The notes: generated by a model not told the origin, from the letters alone. 33,928 bases of DNA from Campylobacteraceae bacterium (GCA_027030605.1 JALVEV010000091.1:1-33928), one strand, 5' to 3'. Shown: positions 16,402-24,123, counted from the first letter of the stretch. Numbers and translations: made by a program.

Positions 16402-17868
16402 CTAGATTGTTTTCCACATTAAACCAAAAGCCTTAACAGCCTCTTCAATCTCCTCTAGTCTAAACCCACCAAACCCCATACGAACAGCTTGAAACTCTCC
16501 ACCACTTACATCTTTACTTAGATAGATACGTATTCTATGAGTTTCTGCTACATGTTTTAACTTCTCCCAATCAAAAGAGGACGAGGTAGGCACAATAAGT
16601 ATAGCAAGTCCGGCCCCTTGGGCTACTATCTTGCAGGTATCACCCAAACAGTTCTCTATAGCCTCTTTCATAGCTTGGTGCTTCTTTTTGTTGAGAATCC
16701 GTATACGTCGTATGTGTCTGTCCCAATGCCCCTCTTTTATAAATGTAGCAAGAGTAAGTTGCGTAGAGAGACTCACACGAGCAAAATGTGAATCGTAACT
16801 TTGGTTATAGAGCTTCATAAGCCATGAGGGCAAGACCATATACCCCACACGAATAGAGGGTGAAAGAGCTTTAGCAAATGTACCCAAATAGGCAACATTT
16901 TCAGCCTTGTCCAGTCCTTGAAGTGAGGGAATAGGTCGGTTATAATAGGCAAGTTCACTGTCATAATCATCTTCGATAATAAGCCCACCAATAGAGCGAA
17001 TATGTGCAATAAGTTTAAGCCGATTGGCAATTGGCATGGCAACCCCTGTTGGGTATTGGTGCGTGGGGGTAATGTAGACAATTTGGGCTTGACTCTTTTT
17101 TAGCTCCTCTATGCAAATTCCTTGTTCATCTACTTTTATGGGACTTATCTTATACTCATACGATTTAAAAACCTTATGGGCAATATGATAACCCGGTATC
17201 TCTTGTGCAAAGTGACCATAACGAGCCTTTGCAAGTTTAGCTATGAGTTCAATTGAGTCTATAAACCCATGAGTAATGATGATGTTCTCCACATTACACA
17301 TGACACCACGAGAGTTTTTAAGATATTTAGCGATGGCTTCACGTAAGACTAACTCTCCTTGCCCTTTTGGGTAAGCTCCAAAGTCAACCTCTTGTGTAAT
17401 GACTCTGTTATAAAGTCGCTTCCATGTCTTGAGTGGAAAGTCCTCTTTGTGTAGTTGTGCAGGGAAGAAGTCATATTTGTAGCTTTTGGGTGTTGGGCTG
17501 TCACTAGAGTTGTTACAAAACTTTTTGGAATCGGAGACTTTAGTCCCGAATAAGGCGAGGCTAAAGCCATCGGTTCCTAGCTTTTCAGGTTGTTTATTAC
17601 TTTTGTTTAAACTCTCTGTACGAAAGCTATCAAAAAAGAGTTCACTCACATAATATCCACTCTTAACTCGACTCTCCACATACCCCTCAGCATAGAGTTG
17701 CGAGTAGGCAGACTCTACGGTATTTTTACTTAGGTTATAAATCGTGGCTACCTTACGAATAGAGGGGAGCTTATCACCCACTTTGTAGTTTTGAATGATG
17801 TCCTCTTTTATGGCTTGGTAGAGCTGTATATGTAATGGGATTTTGCTTTTTGCATCTAAGATATACAC
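16402..17868 (-). CDS. MocR/PdxR-type transcriptional regulator (GntR wHTH plus aminotransferase-like domain)
   Basis: 488 residues. The GntR-type winged helix occupies about 1-70 (GDKLPSIRKVATIYNLSKNTV). A linker (about 75-125) leads to a fold-type I aminotransferase-like domain with IITHGFIDSIELIAK, IVYITPTHQYPTG, IIEDDYDSELAYY and the PLP lysine in GTFAKALSPSIR. Such regulators sense pyridoxal phosphate or related ligands. The start is GTG with AAGGA 6 nt before it. Its natural divergent partner, a pyridoxamine-oxidase-like gene, is now 2.4 kb away behind an inserted two-gene module. Codons about 98-114, in the linker, are built from a repeat element (17527-17577). Confidence 0.9.
   Translation of the reverse strand: MYILDAKSKIPLHIQLYQAIKEDIIQNYKVGDKLPSIRKVATIYNLSKNTVESAYSQLYAEGYVESRVKSGYYVSELFFDSFRTESLNKSNKQPEKLGTDGFSLALFGTKVSDSKKFCNNSSDSPTPKSYKYDFFPAQLHKEDFPLKTWKRLYNRVITQEVDFGAYPKGQGELVLREAIAKYLKNSRGVMCNVENIIITHGFIDSIELIAKLAKARYGHFAQEIPGYHIAHKVFKSYEYKISPIKVDEQGICIEELKKSQAQIVYITPTHQYPTGVAMPIANRLKLIAHIRSIGGLIIEDDYDSELAYYNRPIPSLQGLDKAENVAYLGTFAKALSPSIRVGYMVLPSWLMKLYNQSYDSHFARVSLSTQLTLATFIKEGHWDRHIRRIRILNKKKHQAMKEAIENCLGDTCKIVAQGAGLAILIVPTSSSFDWEKLKHVAETHRIRIYLSKDVSGGEFQAVRMGFGGFRLEEIEEAVKAFGLMWKTI
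17527..17577. repeat. GGCTTTAGCC-family repeat inside the MocR linker
   Basis: The plus strand holds GGAATCGG, palindrome GACT-TT-AGTC (17537-17546), palindrome GGCT-AA-AGCC (17559-17568) and a degenerate closing CGGTTCC. Minus-strand GGCTTTAGCCTCGCC is repeated exactly at 24922-24936, and GCCGATTCC at 24891-24899 matches the outer part. It is translated in frame in an unstructured linker (about TDGFSLALFGTKVSDS), a permissive site. Confidence 0.55.
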
Positions 17869-17940
17869 TATCTGTCCTTAACTATTTTAAAATTTTTGTA
17901 TTTTTATAGAGGGTTAGATTTGGTGTATGATAGCGTAAAT
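17864..17940. promoter_or_regulatory. Divergent MocR promoter, left duplicate
   Basis: About 77 bp that recur at 20171-20249 with roughly ten differences. Fully identical blocks are AGAGGGTTAGATTTGGT (17908-17924) and TATGATAGCGTAAAT (17926-17940). The plus-strand promoter is TTTATA (17903-17908), 17 bp, TATGAT (17926-17931). This copy now faces the inserted ATPase-RloB operon and could transcribe it. The minus strand carries the MocR ribosome-binding site and GTG start. The strictly conserved 17-bp block is a candidate MocR operator (inference). Confidence 0.75.
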
Positions 17941-17962
17941 GATTTGAAATTGGAACTTATTT

Positions 17963-17977
17963 CTACCATCTTGGTAG
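17963..17977 (+). repeat. Small hairpin in the leader of the ATPase-RloB operon
   Basis: CTACCA-TCT-TGGTAG forms a perfect 6-bp stem, and the right arm ends in GTAG followed by GAACGCATG. This may be the broken edge of a GTAG-led repeat, or simply a leader hairpin. The remaining leader, 17978-18122, is very AT-rich with no convincing gene. Confidence 0.35.
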
Positions 17978-18130
17978 GAACGCATGGGATTAGAAGAGAG
18001 AATAAAAACTACTTAAACTTATATTTTTGTGAAAAAATCACAAAATTAACTCATATATTATATAACTTGAATTATAATATCGATATATAGATAATATAAA
18101 AAAATAATTCAAAACAAAAAGAGAAAAAAG

Positions 18131-19408
18131 ATGTTAGTTAATTTTAGAGTAGAAAATTTTAAATCATTTAAAGATATGACTGAGTTTTCTATGGAAGCTA
18201 CTAAATTAAAAAATCTAAAAGATTCTAATACTTTTGATGTAAATAATATTTCGTTGCTTAAATCGGCAGTTGTTTATGGGGCTAATGCTAGTGGTAAGAG
18301 TAGCTTATTGGATGCAATGGCAACAATGAAAGAAATTATTGAAGATTCTATTAGTATTGAAAAAACTGATAATTTTCAAGCTCAACCGTTTTTACTAAAT
18401 AGTGAAACTGCAAATAAAGAGACTCTATTTGAAATTGAATTTATTATAGAAGATATCATTTACCGTTATGGTTTTGAAATTGCTACTAATTCAGATATTT
18501 TAAAAGAGTGGTTATATCAAAAAAAGTTACAACCAAAAGCAAGAGAACGACAACTTTTTAAAAGAGAAAAACAGCAACTTATTGGTGTTTTATTTAAAGA
18601 GGGACAACGACTTATTGATAAAACAAGAGAAAATGCTCTCTTTTTGTCTGTAGTTGCTCAATTCAATGGAGATATATCAGAAAAAATTCTTAGTTGGTTT
18701 AAACAATTTAACTATATTTCTAATACACGAAGTGATGAATTTAAACATTATAGTTTTAATAAATTAGAAGATAGTGAGTTTAAAGAAAAAATAGTAACTT
18801 TAATTAAAAATGCAGATGTTGGAATTTCTGATATATCTAAAAAAAAGATTTCATATGAAGAGCTAAAAAAAGATAATCCAAACCTTGACGAATTACCAAA
18901 ATTTTTAATAGAAGAGATGAAAAGTAAAGGTTTGTCAAGCATAGAAACTTCCCATATTCAATATAAAGAAGAGAATATTTTTAATAAATTTATACCTTTT
19001 TCATTAAAAATGGAGTCTGATGGTACTCAAAAACTATTAGCACTCTCTGCTCCTATTATTGAAACACTTATTAATGGAGAAATTTTAATGGTTGATGAAC
19101 TAGATAATAGTTTACATACGGAACTGGTTCAAGGGCTTGTTCATCTTTTTAATTCAAAAGAGACAAATCCAAATCATGCCCAATTAATATTTACCACTCA
19201 TGATACAAACTTATTAAATCAAGAACTTTTCAGACGAGACCAAATCTGGTTTACCGAAAAAGACATTTATGGAGCAAGTGAACTTTATTCCTTGGTGGAG
19301 TATGGAAAAGGCAGAACACGGGATGATTTAGTATTAGAAAAAAATTATCTTAACGGTAAGTTTGGTGCTGTTCCACATATCTCTTCTTTAGATTATAAGG
19401 TTCAATAA
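18131..19408 (+). CDS. AAA_15/AAA_21 ATPase (RloA/AbiLi-like), defence
   Basis: 425 residues of the SMC/OLD-like ABC-type ATPases (COG1106). It starts LVNFRVENFKSFKD, has Walker A GANASGKSS (50-58), a Q-loop region, SDGTQKLLALSAPI in place of a canonical signature, Walker B EILMVDELDNSLH (about 317-329) and a switch His in FTTHDTNLL. The middle (about 90-290) is an inserted helical part. It overlaps the RloB gene by one base (TAATG), a sure sign of a coupled pair. ATPase + RloB pairs are known near restriction loci in Campylobacter (rloA/rloB) and resemble the lactococcal AbiL abortive-infection pair. It likely senses phage and controls the RloB effector (inference). Confidence 0.85.
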   Translation: MLVNFRVENFKSFKDMTEFSMEATKLKNLKDSNTFDVNNISLLKSAVVYGANASGKSSLLDAMATMKEIIEDSISIEKTDNFQAQPFLLNSETANKETLFEIEFIIEDIIYRYGFEIATNSDILKEWLYQKKLQPKARERQLFKREKQQLIGVLFKEGQRLIDKTRENALFLSVVAQFNGDISEKILSWFKQFNYISNTRSDEFKHYSFNKLEDSEFKEKIVTLIKNADVGISDISKKKISYEELKKDNPNLDELPKFLIEEMKSKGLSSIETSHIQYKEENIFNKFIPFSLKMESDGTQKLLALSAPIIETLINGEILMVDELDNSLHTELVQGLVHLFNSKETNPNHAQLIFTTHDTNLLNQELFRRDQIWFTEKDIYGASELYSLVEYGKGRTRDDLVLEKNYLNGKFGAVPHISSLDYKVQ

Positions 19409-20088
19409 TGGGAACTGATGACCGACACAAAAAACGTAAAGCAAGAAATACGAAGAGAAAAAGAGTTGAACAAAAAGCCGTATTGATTGCTTTAGAAGAT
19501 ACAAAATCTTCAAAGTACTATTTTGAGGCACTATTAAAAGATAAAAAATTAACTGGTAAAGTAATTTTTGCAAAGCATATCGGTACAGACCCTGAAAATG
19601 TTGTAGAAGCCATAGTTAAACATGAGAGAGAAAACCCGACTAATAGATATGAAAAAAAATGGGCGGTTATTGATAAAGATGATTGGTCTAAACAACAAGT
19701 TAATGGAGCTATTAAAAGAGCTAAAGATTTAGGTATCTGTATAGCAATTTCAAATGAAGCATATGAGTTATGGATTTTACTCCATTTTCAACCACTTTCA
19801 CGACATACTCATCGTAATGAACTAAATAGTAAACTCAAAACTATATTTAGAGACAGATTTGGTATAGACTATAGTAAATCATCTCAAGATATTTATGCTT
19901 TTACAGTAGGTTTGCAATCAGAAGCGATAAAAAATGCAAAACAGTTGGTTGCAATGCAAAAACGAAATAATGGACTATTAGACCCCTGTGAGAATAATCC
20001 TTTAACCATGATTTTTGAATTAGTTGAGTGCCTAAATTCTTTATATGAAAAAGATAAAAAATGCACTTGTTTTCCTATTGATGATTAA
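19408..20088 (+). CDS. RloB-family protein (putative TOPRIM-like nuclease effector)
   Basis: 226 residues. A very basic start (HKKRKARNTKRKRVEQK) precedes a Rossmann/TOPRIM-like core: LIALEDTKSSKYYFEALL (Glu30 where relatives have CEG.TE), VIDKDDW (Asp89, Asp91, Asp92), SNEAYELWILLHF (115-127, matching the family SNP.FE.W.L.HF) and a C-terminal NNPLTMIFELVECL (relatives: NPST.V..LV). These acidic residues could bind metal for nucleic-acid cleavage. RloB is the second half of ATPase-RloB pairs; its biochemical activity is not established. A Cys-x-Cys lies near the end (KCTCFP). Confidence 0.85.
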   Translation: MGTDDRHKKRKARNTKRKRVEQKAVLIALEDTKSSKYYFEALLKDKKLTGKVIFAKHIGTDPENVVEAIVKHERENPTNRYEKKWAVIDKDDWSKQQVNGAIKRAKDLGICIAISNEAYELWILLHFQPLSRHTHRNELNSKLKTIFRDRFGIDYSKSSQDIYAFTVGLQSEAIKNAKQLVAMQKRNNGLLDPCENNPLTMIFELVECLNSLYEKDKKCTCFPIDD

Positions 20089-20170
20089 CAAATTCACACA
20101 CAGTTAACCCCAAAATAGTATTCTACTAATAAAATAAAAAATCCTAAAACCCCCATTTCCTTATCCAAGG

Positions 20171-20249
20171 TACACCCTATCTGTCCTCATATATTCTAAA
20201 TTTTTTGTATCTTTACAGAGGGTTAGATTTGGTATATGATAGCGTAAAT
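20171..20249. promoter_or_regulatory. Divergent MocR promoter, right duplicate, driving the oxidase-like gene
   Basis: The plus-strand promoter is TTTACA (20212-20217), exactly 17 bp, TATGAT (20235-20240). It is followed by AAAGGA (20255-20260) and the ATG at 20266. Compared with the left copy its -35 is closer to consensus. The minus strand carries only a dead two-codon relic of the regulator start. The shared 17-bp block (20217-20233) is the likely regulator site. Confidence 0.75.
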
Positions 20250-20265
20250 CATTCAAAGGAAACAA

Positions 20266-20871
20266 ATGAACCCAAATTTTGAAATAAAAGACAAAACTAT
20301 TATTTATGAAATTTTAGACAAAGCAGAGTACGGAACACTAGCCCTTTGTGTAGAGAACAAACCCTACGCCGCACCCCTAAACTTTGTACGTATAGACGAT
20401 GACATCTATTTTCATGGTGCTTTAAAAAACAAAAAGATGAAGATACTAGAGCAAAACCCCAATGTCTCATTTTCAGTAGTAGAGAACTATGCACTTATAG
20501 ACTCAGATTTTTCTACTACAGAGGGCTTGGCGTGTCCTGCAACGCAGTTTTATAAATCTGTGAGTATAGATGGGGTAGCAGTTGTTGAGAATAGTAGAGA
20601 GATTAAGGCAGAGGTCTTTGAACTGTTTATGCAAAAGCACCAACCAAAAGGTGGCTACAAACCATTTAGTCATAGTGACTATGACAAAGCTTTAAAAGCT
20701 ACTGCTTTAGTGAAGATAGAGGTAGAAAATCTCACTTGCAAGTTTAAATTTGGTCAGCACCTCAATGAAGAACGCTTCGAGATGATAGTATCACATCTAT
20801 TGAAGCGTGGTACAGCTATAGATAAACGAACCGTTGAGATAATGCAAAAGCAAAGGAAAAATACACTATAG
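20266..20871 (+). CDS. Pyridoxamine 5'-phosphate oxidase-like FMN-binding protein (NimA-like)
   Basis: 201 residues of the FMN-binding split-barrel fold: YGTLALCVENKPYAAPLNFV (about 22-41), IYFHGALKNKKMKILEQNPNVSFSVVE, then ATQFYKSVSIDGVAVV and a C-terminal helical tail. The layout matches the group that includes NimA nitroimidazole reductases and uncharacterised flavin proteins. A MocR/PdxR regulator beside such a gene is a classic pairing, here disrupted by the inserted module. Flavin- or B6-linked chemistry is likely; the substrate is unknown. Confidence 0.85.
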   Translation: MNPNFEIKDKTIIYEILDKAEYGTLALCVENKPYAAPLNFVRIDDDIYFHGALKNKKMKILEQNPNVSFSVVENYALIDSDFSTTEGLACPATQFYKSVSIDGVAVVENSREIKAEVFELFMQKHQPKGGYKPFSHSDYDKALKATALVKIEVENLTCKFKFGQHLNEERFEMIVSHLLKRGTAIDKRTVEIMQKQRKNTL

Positions 20872-20976
20872 AAAACTAGTCTTGATATTATCCCATAGTT
20901 TGAGTTTAATGATAATTGGTATTGGGAGATGGGGTGTTTTACTTCAGGTTTGTAGTTTTTTGATATACTGTTAAGA

Positions 20977-21846
20977 ATGAATCAAAAAAATATAAATCTG
21001 TACACTTTTCCAAAAGCATTTTATGATATAGATGCAGTTACTGTACTACTACATCATGAAAACAACTCTATTTTATATAAAAGACTTAACGCTGATGTAG
21101 TAAATACAGATGTGATTACGGTTTCACATGTTATTGTTTATGTTGTAAATGGAAAAGTGGAAATAAACACAGATGATGGTAAACATATAGTTGCTACCAA
21201 TGGTGAAATGGTTTTTATGCCAAGAGATAGTTATATGGTCTCTGATTATATACGAAATGGTCAGGATTTAGAGGTTTTTTTACTTTTTTTTGACCATGAT
21301 ATAGCACTCTCTTTTTTGGGTAGTAGAAGTATATCCATGTCAAGCTCTGAAAGCATCTGTAAATTAAAAACTTCTAAAAATATATCTTATTTTTTTGAAT
21401 CACTGCAAAAAATGGAGTTTGTAGATAAAAACAACAAAGAACTTCTTACTCTTAAAATTTTAGAGTTTTTACATCTCGTTTTTCAAGATAATAACGTAAA
21501 GTTTATTGAAACACTTTATACCTCAGAAAGAGATAAACAAAAACGAAACATTACAACACTTATGCTAGAACATTTAGATAAAAACTTAACCGTTAGTGAC
21601 TACGCTTCACTTTTAGGTATGAGCCTTTCAACTTTTAATAGAAAATTTAAAGAGAAGTACCATACTACACCAAAATCATGGCTCATAGAACAAAAAATGC
21701 ACAAAGCACATAAACTTTTAAAAGAGGGGAATAGTGTTACTCAAAGTGCTTTTGATGTAGGCTATTTAAATGTTTCAAACTTCATCAAAGCCTATAAATC
21801 TGTTTATGGAAATACACCCAAAAGTATGCAAAGTAACCCTCTATAA
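20977..21846 (+). CDS. AraC-family transcriptional regulator
   Basis: 289 residues. The N-terminal part (about 10-150) is a cupin-like sensor (VIVYVVNGKVEINTDDGKH, GEMVFMPRDSYMV). The C-terminal about 95 residues are the double helix-turn-helix: LTVSDYASLLGMSLSTFNRK and the second motif SVTQSAFDVGYLNVSNFIKAY ending GNTPKSMQ. The nearest gene downstream is a secreted SnoaL-like protein, separated by a terminator, so the two are likely separate transcripts. Effector unknown. Confidence 0.9.
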   Translation: MNQKNINLYTFPKAFYDIDAVTVLLHHENNSILYKRLNADVVNTDVITVSHVIVYVVNGKVEINTDDGKHIVATNGEMVFMPRDSYMVSDYIRNGQDLEVFLLFFDHDIALSFLGSRSISMSSSESICKLKTSKNISYFFESLQKMEFVDKNNKELLTLKILEFLHLVFQDNNVKFIETLYTSERDKQKRNITTLMLEHLDKNLTVSDYASLLGMSLSTFNRKFKEKYHTTPKSWLIEQKMHKAHKLLKEGNSVTQSAFDVGYLNVSNFIKAYKSVYGNTPKSMQSNPL

Positions 21847-21852
21847 CTCAGA

Positions 21853-21898
21853 ATAACTACTTTTGACTTTTTACAAGTAGTTATATTTTTTCTTTCTT
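21853..21898 (+). terminator. Rho-independent terminator after the AraC gene
   Basis: ATAACTACTT (21853-21862) and AAGTAGTTAT (21875-21884) form a perfect 10-bp stem with a 12-nt loop, followed by a T-rich tract. It begins 7 nt after the AraC stop. Confidence 0.75.
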
Positions 21899-21933
21899 GT
21901 CATAATATGACATCTTAAATTGAAGGAACAAAA

Positions 21934-22404
21934 ATGAAACGAATAGTATTACTTTTAATGTTTGGTCTATTGAGCCTATCTCAAGCAAATGAATCTAAAG
22001 TAGAAGAGGTATTAGATGGCTACATGAATGCATGGGCAGAGCATAATATTACAAAAATAGACAGCTACTACTCTACAGATGTCATTTGGTATGACCTACC
22101 ATCAGACACAACAACAAAGGGCAAAAAAGCAGTCACAAAAGCTATCACTGATGCATTTATGGCATATGTACCTGATATGTTTTGGGTCAAAATGGGTGAT
22201 ATTTTTGTGAGTGGAAACACCATTACATATGAGTGGACATATGGTGGTACATTTAATGGTTTATGGGGAGAGAAAAAGGTTAAAAATAAAAAGTTTAGTA
22301 TCAAAGGTATTAGTACTACAACCATTGATAAACAGGGTAAAATAGTGGCTCAAAAAGATTACTATGACCTGTTTGGGTTTATGAAGCAGTTGGGGGTATT
22401 GTAG
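21934..22404 (+). CDS. Secreted SnoaL/NTF2-like protein
   Basis: 156 residues with a signal peptide (KRIVLLLMFGLLSLSQA, cleavage near 18). The rest has the NTF2-like/SnoaL pattern: LDGYMNAWAEHNITKIDSYY, DVIWYDLP, TKGKKAVTKAITDAFMAYVPD, then strands with ITYEWTYGGTF and a final ISTTTIDKQGKIVAQKDYYD. Such small pockets bind or isomerise hydrophobic ligands. Start chosen with AAGGA upstream. Periplasmic location is predicted; function is unknown. Confidence 0.82.
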   Translation: MKRIVLLLMFGLLSLSQANESKVEEVLDGYMNAWAEHNITKIDSYYSTDVIWYDLPSDTTTKGKKAVTKAITDAFMAYVPDMFWVKMGDIFVSGNTITYEWTYGGTFNGLWGEKKVKNKKFSIKGISTTTIDKQGKIVAQKDYYDLFGFMKQLGVL

Positions 22405-22419
22405 AAGTAAGCATCTATC

Positions 22420-22728
22420 TTACTTTTTACACTCAAACTCTCCAGTAGGAACCTCTAATCCTAAACAAGCAATCTCTTCTAAAATAGATTGTCGAAAGGT
22501 ATCGAGTGGGGTTCGTATGCTGTAGAATGCCCAGCGTCCTCGGCGTTCTACTTTCAAAAAGCCACCCTCTTTTAATATTTTTAGGTGACGAGAGACACGC
22601 GACTGAATCATCTTAAAGGCACTCTCTATGTCACAGACGCAGACCTCACCCTTTTGGTTGATGAAGTTTAAAATTTTTAGGCGTGTCTCGTCGTTAATGG
22701 AACCTATAGTTTTTAGAAAAATATCCAT
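22420..22728 (-). CDS. arsR: ArsR-family metalloregulator
   Basis: 102 residues with a winged helix (INDETRLKILNFINQ, then QSRVSRHLKILKEGGFLKVERRGRWAFYSI). The metal-binding motif VCVCD (Cys about 31 and 33) at the start of the recognition region is the classic ArsR arsenite sensor. A C-terminal Cys lies in EFECKK. It is last in the order DUF4395, arsC, arsR, one base after the arsC stop. A perfect dyad upstream of the operon (24166-24193) is its probable operator, making the operon autoregulated and derepressed by arsenite. Confidence 0.9.
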   Translation of the reverse strand: MDIFLKTIGSINDETRLKILNFINQKGEVCVCDIESAFKMIQSRVSRHLKILKEGGFLKVERRGRWAFYSIRTPLDTFRQSILEEIACLGLEVPTGEFECKK

Positions 22729-22729
22729 T

Positions 22730-22990
22730 TTAGTCTTTGTTTAACACTTTTGATTTTGCTAGAGCTTTCTCTATCTCTTCTTTGCTGATGTCTCCATCGA
22801 GTTTTAGCTCAACATCTCCATCTTTTCCCTCTACTTGCATGTTAGAAATCTTCTTTTTAGTAGCATCGCTCATACACTCACATTGACCTGTAGCACAGTT
22901 CTCTACCATTTTGACAATTTGCTGTTTTTGTACCACACCTGTAAAGTTTATTTTTACACCATTATCTGTTTTAAATACATTTTTGTTCAT
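22730..22990 (-). CDS. Possible internal translation start: C-terminal Cys domain as a separate 86-residue protein
   Basis: Within arsC, an in-frame ATG at 22990 (Met137) has AAAGGA at 23003-22998 with 7-nt spacing, as good as the genuine sites in this window. The stand-alone product would start MNKNVFKTDNGVKINFTG and contain CATGQCECM. Whether it is made as well as the fusion cannot be told from sequence. Confidence 0.35.
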   Translation of the reverse strand: MNKNVFKTDNGVKINFTGVVQKQQIVKMVENCATGQCECMSDATKKKISNMQVEGKDGDVELKLDGDISKEEIEKALAKSKVLNKD

Positions 22991-23398
22991 TGTTTTTTCC
23001 TTTAATTGTTGTTCTACTTTTGGAAGTAGGGTTGTTTTTATCTCTTCATACGTTGTCTCAAATGCCTCATACTCTTTTCCATCTGGGTCTTCAAAACCTA
23101 TGTGAATAACAGGTGTTGGCTTTGGAAATATGGGGCAGGTCTCTTTCGCATGGTCACATACTGTTACTACTAAGTCAAATTCAATATGCTCTAAAGTATC
23201 AAGTGTTTTAGAGTGGTACTCTTCTCTCCATGCACCATTAGCTTCTAAAACTCTTTTAGCATTTGGATTTACTCTTCCACTAGGTTTAACCCCTGAACTG
23301 TAGGCATTAATGCCCTCTAGCTCTTTGTTAATTAATGCTTCAGCAATAATGCTTCGACAACTGTTTCCTGTACATAAAATCAATACATTTTTACTCAT
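22730..23398 (-). CDS. arsC: Arsenate reductase (LMW-PTP type) fused to a Cys-containing C-terminal domain
   Basis: Residues 1-134 are thioredoxin-type ArsC: P-loop C9-TGNSC-R15, the second and third redox cysteines Cys81 (VTVCDHA) and Cys88 (ETCP), and general acid Asp104 in FEDPDG. It reduces arsenate to arsenite for export. Normal length is about 135; this protein has 222 residues. The extra domain (137-222) has Cys168, Cys173 and Cys175 (CATGQCECM) and a strand-helix-strand-strand-helix pattern, with no family I recognise. The linker codons L-K-E-K-T before Met137 are TTAAAGGAAAAAACA, i.e. an intact AAAGGA ribosome-binding site 7 nt from that ATG. So the fusion probably arose by loss of the ArsC stop. 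AAGGAG lies before the main start. Confidence 0.9.
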   Translation of the reverse strand: MSKNVLILCTGNSCRSIIAEALINKELEGINAYSSGVKPSGRVNPNAKRVLEANGAWREEYHSKTLDTLEHIEFDLVVTVCDHAKETCPIFPKPTPVIHIGFEDPDGKEYEAFETTYEEIKTTLLPKVEQQLKEKTMNKNVFKTDNGVKINFTGVVQKQQIVKMVENCATGQCECMSDATKKKISNMQVEGKDGDVELKLDGDISKEEIEKALAKSKVLNKD

Positions 23399-23409
23399 CT
23401 ATTCTCTCC

Positions 23410-24123
23410 TTAAAACTCATCAAATTCACGTTGAGCTTTCTCCTCTTCATAGGCTTTAAGCTCCTCTTTACTCATCATCATAAATTTTATTTTTTGGGCT
23501 AAAAAAGTTTTGCTTTCCACTTTAGTAAAGTAGCTGTAGAGACCAAAACTAAAGGCTAAAATTGTAATAAGAGTAATAATCTTTTGAGCTAAAGTAAAGG
23601 TCTGAATAGGCTCTTTTTGTCGGATTTCACAAATACCACCAGGGCAGTGTGTAACAGGGTCTTTTTTAAAGAGACCAAAGAGCTTACACCCCAAACAGAT
23701 AGAGAAAGCTGACTCTAAAAAGAGAAGTACTAAACATAAAATACAGACTAAAACTTTTATAGGATTTGGTTGAAAGTGTATAACCAATAGGTAAAACATA
23801 GGTAAGGACAAAAGAAACCCAATACCCCATGCAAACCGTTTTTGTGTTGCACCAACATACTCAGGGCGTTGGTTTTGTACAAAGATTCGACCAAGTAGTA
23901 GACTGGGGGAGTAACGTGGTTGAATAACTCTAATTAAAAAGTCTAAAGTAAAAAAGGCAATAAAAACTCTAGTAACAATTCCATGCCCTAATGCTACAGC
24001 ATTTATAAGGCTTAGTAGACCTATTGCAAAGAGAATTCCTGCTCCTGCTCGTGCCTCTCGTTCATTAAGAACCAATACGTCATACCCATCTACTTTTTCG
24101 CCATATTGGAAGAAACTGCTCAT
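23410..24123 (-). CDS. DUF4395 membrane protein of the arsenic operon
   Basis: 237 residues with four or five hydrophobic helices (about 27-50, 55-72, 95-120, 125-145 and 190-210). Conserved-looking cysteines are C-L-G-C in AFSICLGCKLF and CPGGICE in a soluble loop, suggesting thiol redox or metal chemistry. The start at 24123 (MSSFFQYGEKVDGYDVLV) has AAAGGA 5 nt upstream; longer versions would run into the operator. It is first in the operon, 11 nt before arsC. DUF4395 proteins often sit beside thiol and sulfur-handling genes; function unknown. Confidence 0.8.
   Translation of the reverse strand: MSSFFQYGEKVDGYDVLVLNEREARAGAGILFAIGLLSLINAVALGHGIVTRVFIAFFTLDFLIRVIQPRYSPSLLLGRIFVQNQRPEYVGATQKRFAWGIGFLLSLPMFYLLVIHFQPNPIKVLVCILCLVLLFLESAFSICLGCKLFGLFKKDPVTHCPGGICEIRQKEPIQTFTLAQKIITLITILAFSFGLYSYFTKVESKTFLAQKIKFMMMSKEELKAYEEEKAQREFDEF

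Larger units (their letters stand above)
17864..20249. mobile_element. Inserted ATPase-RloB defence module bounded by duplicated promoter copies
   Basis: A regulator and its partner gene with a divergent promoter are split by a two-gene operon. The divergent promoter is present at both ends in direct orientation (17864-17940 and 20171-20249), about 85-90% identical. The right copy even keeps a relic of the regulator start (GTG TAC CTT then TAA after two codons) on the minus strand. The insert is visibly more AT-rich than its flanks. No transposase, integrase or tRNA is present, so it is a passenger island brought in by recombination rather than a self-moving element. The age of the duplication is shown by its divergence. 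Confidence 0.6.

Noticed and set aside
17896..18090. Open frame of 64 codons in the leader of the ATPase-RloB operon
   Set aside because: Starts inside the duplicated promoter, has no ribosome-binding site and its sequence is low-complexity AT-rich translation.
20776..20815. Inverted ACGCTTC...GAAGCGT in the oxidase-like gene
   Set aside because: Inside a conserved-looking coding stretch (ERFEMIVSHLLKRGT), lacks a GTAG foot and has no second copy; probably chance.
20910..20930. Possible Fur box (TGATAAT then GGTATTG) before the AraC gene
   Set aside because: Only one half matches the Fur consensus; no iron gene nearby.
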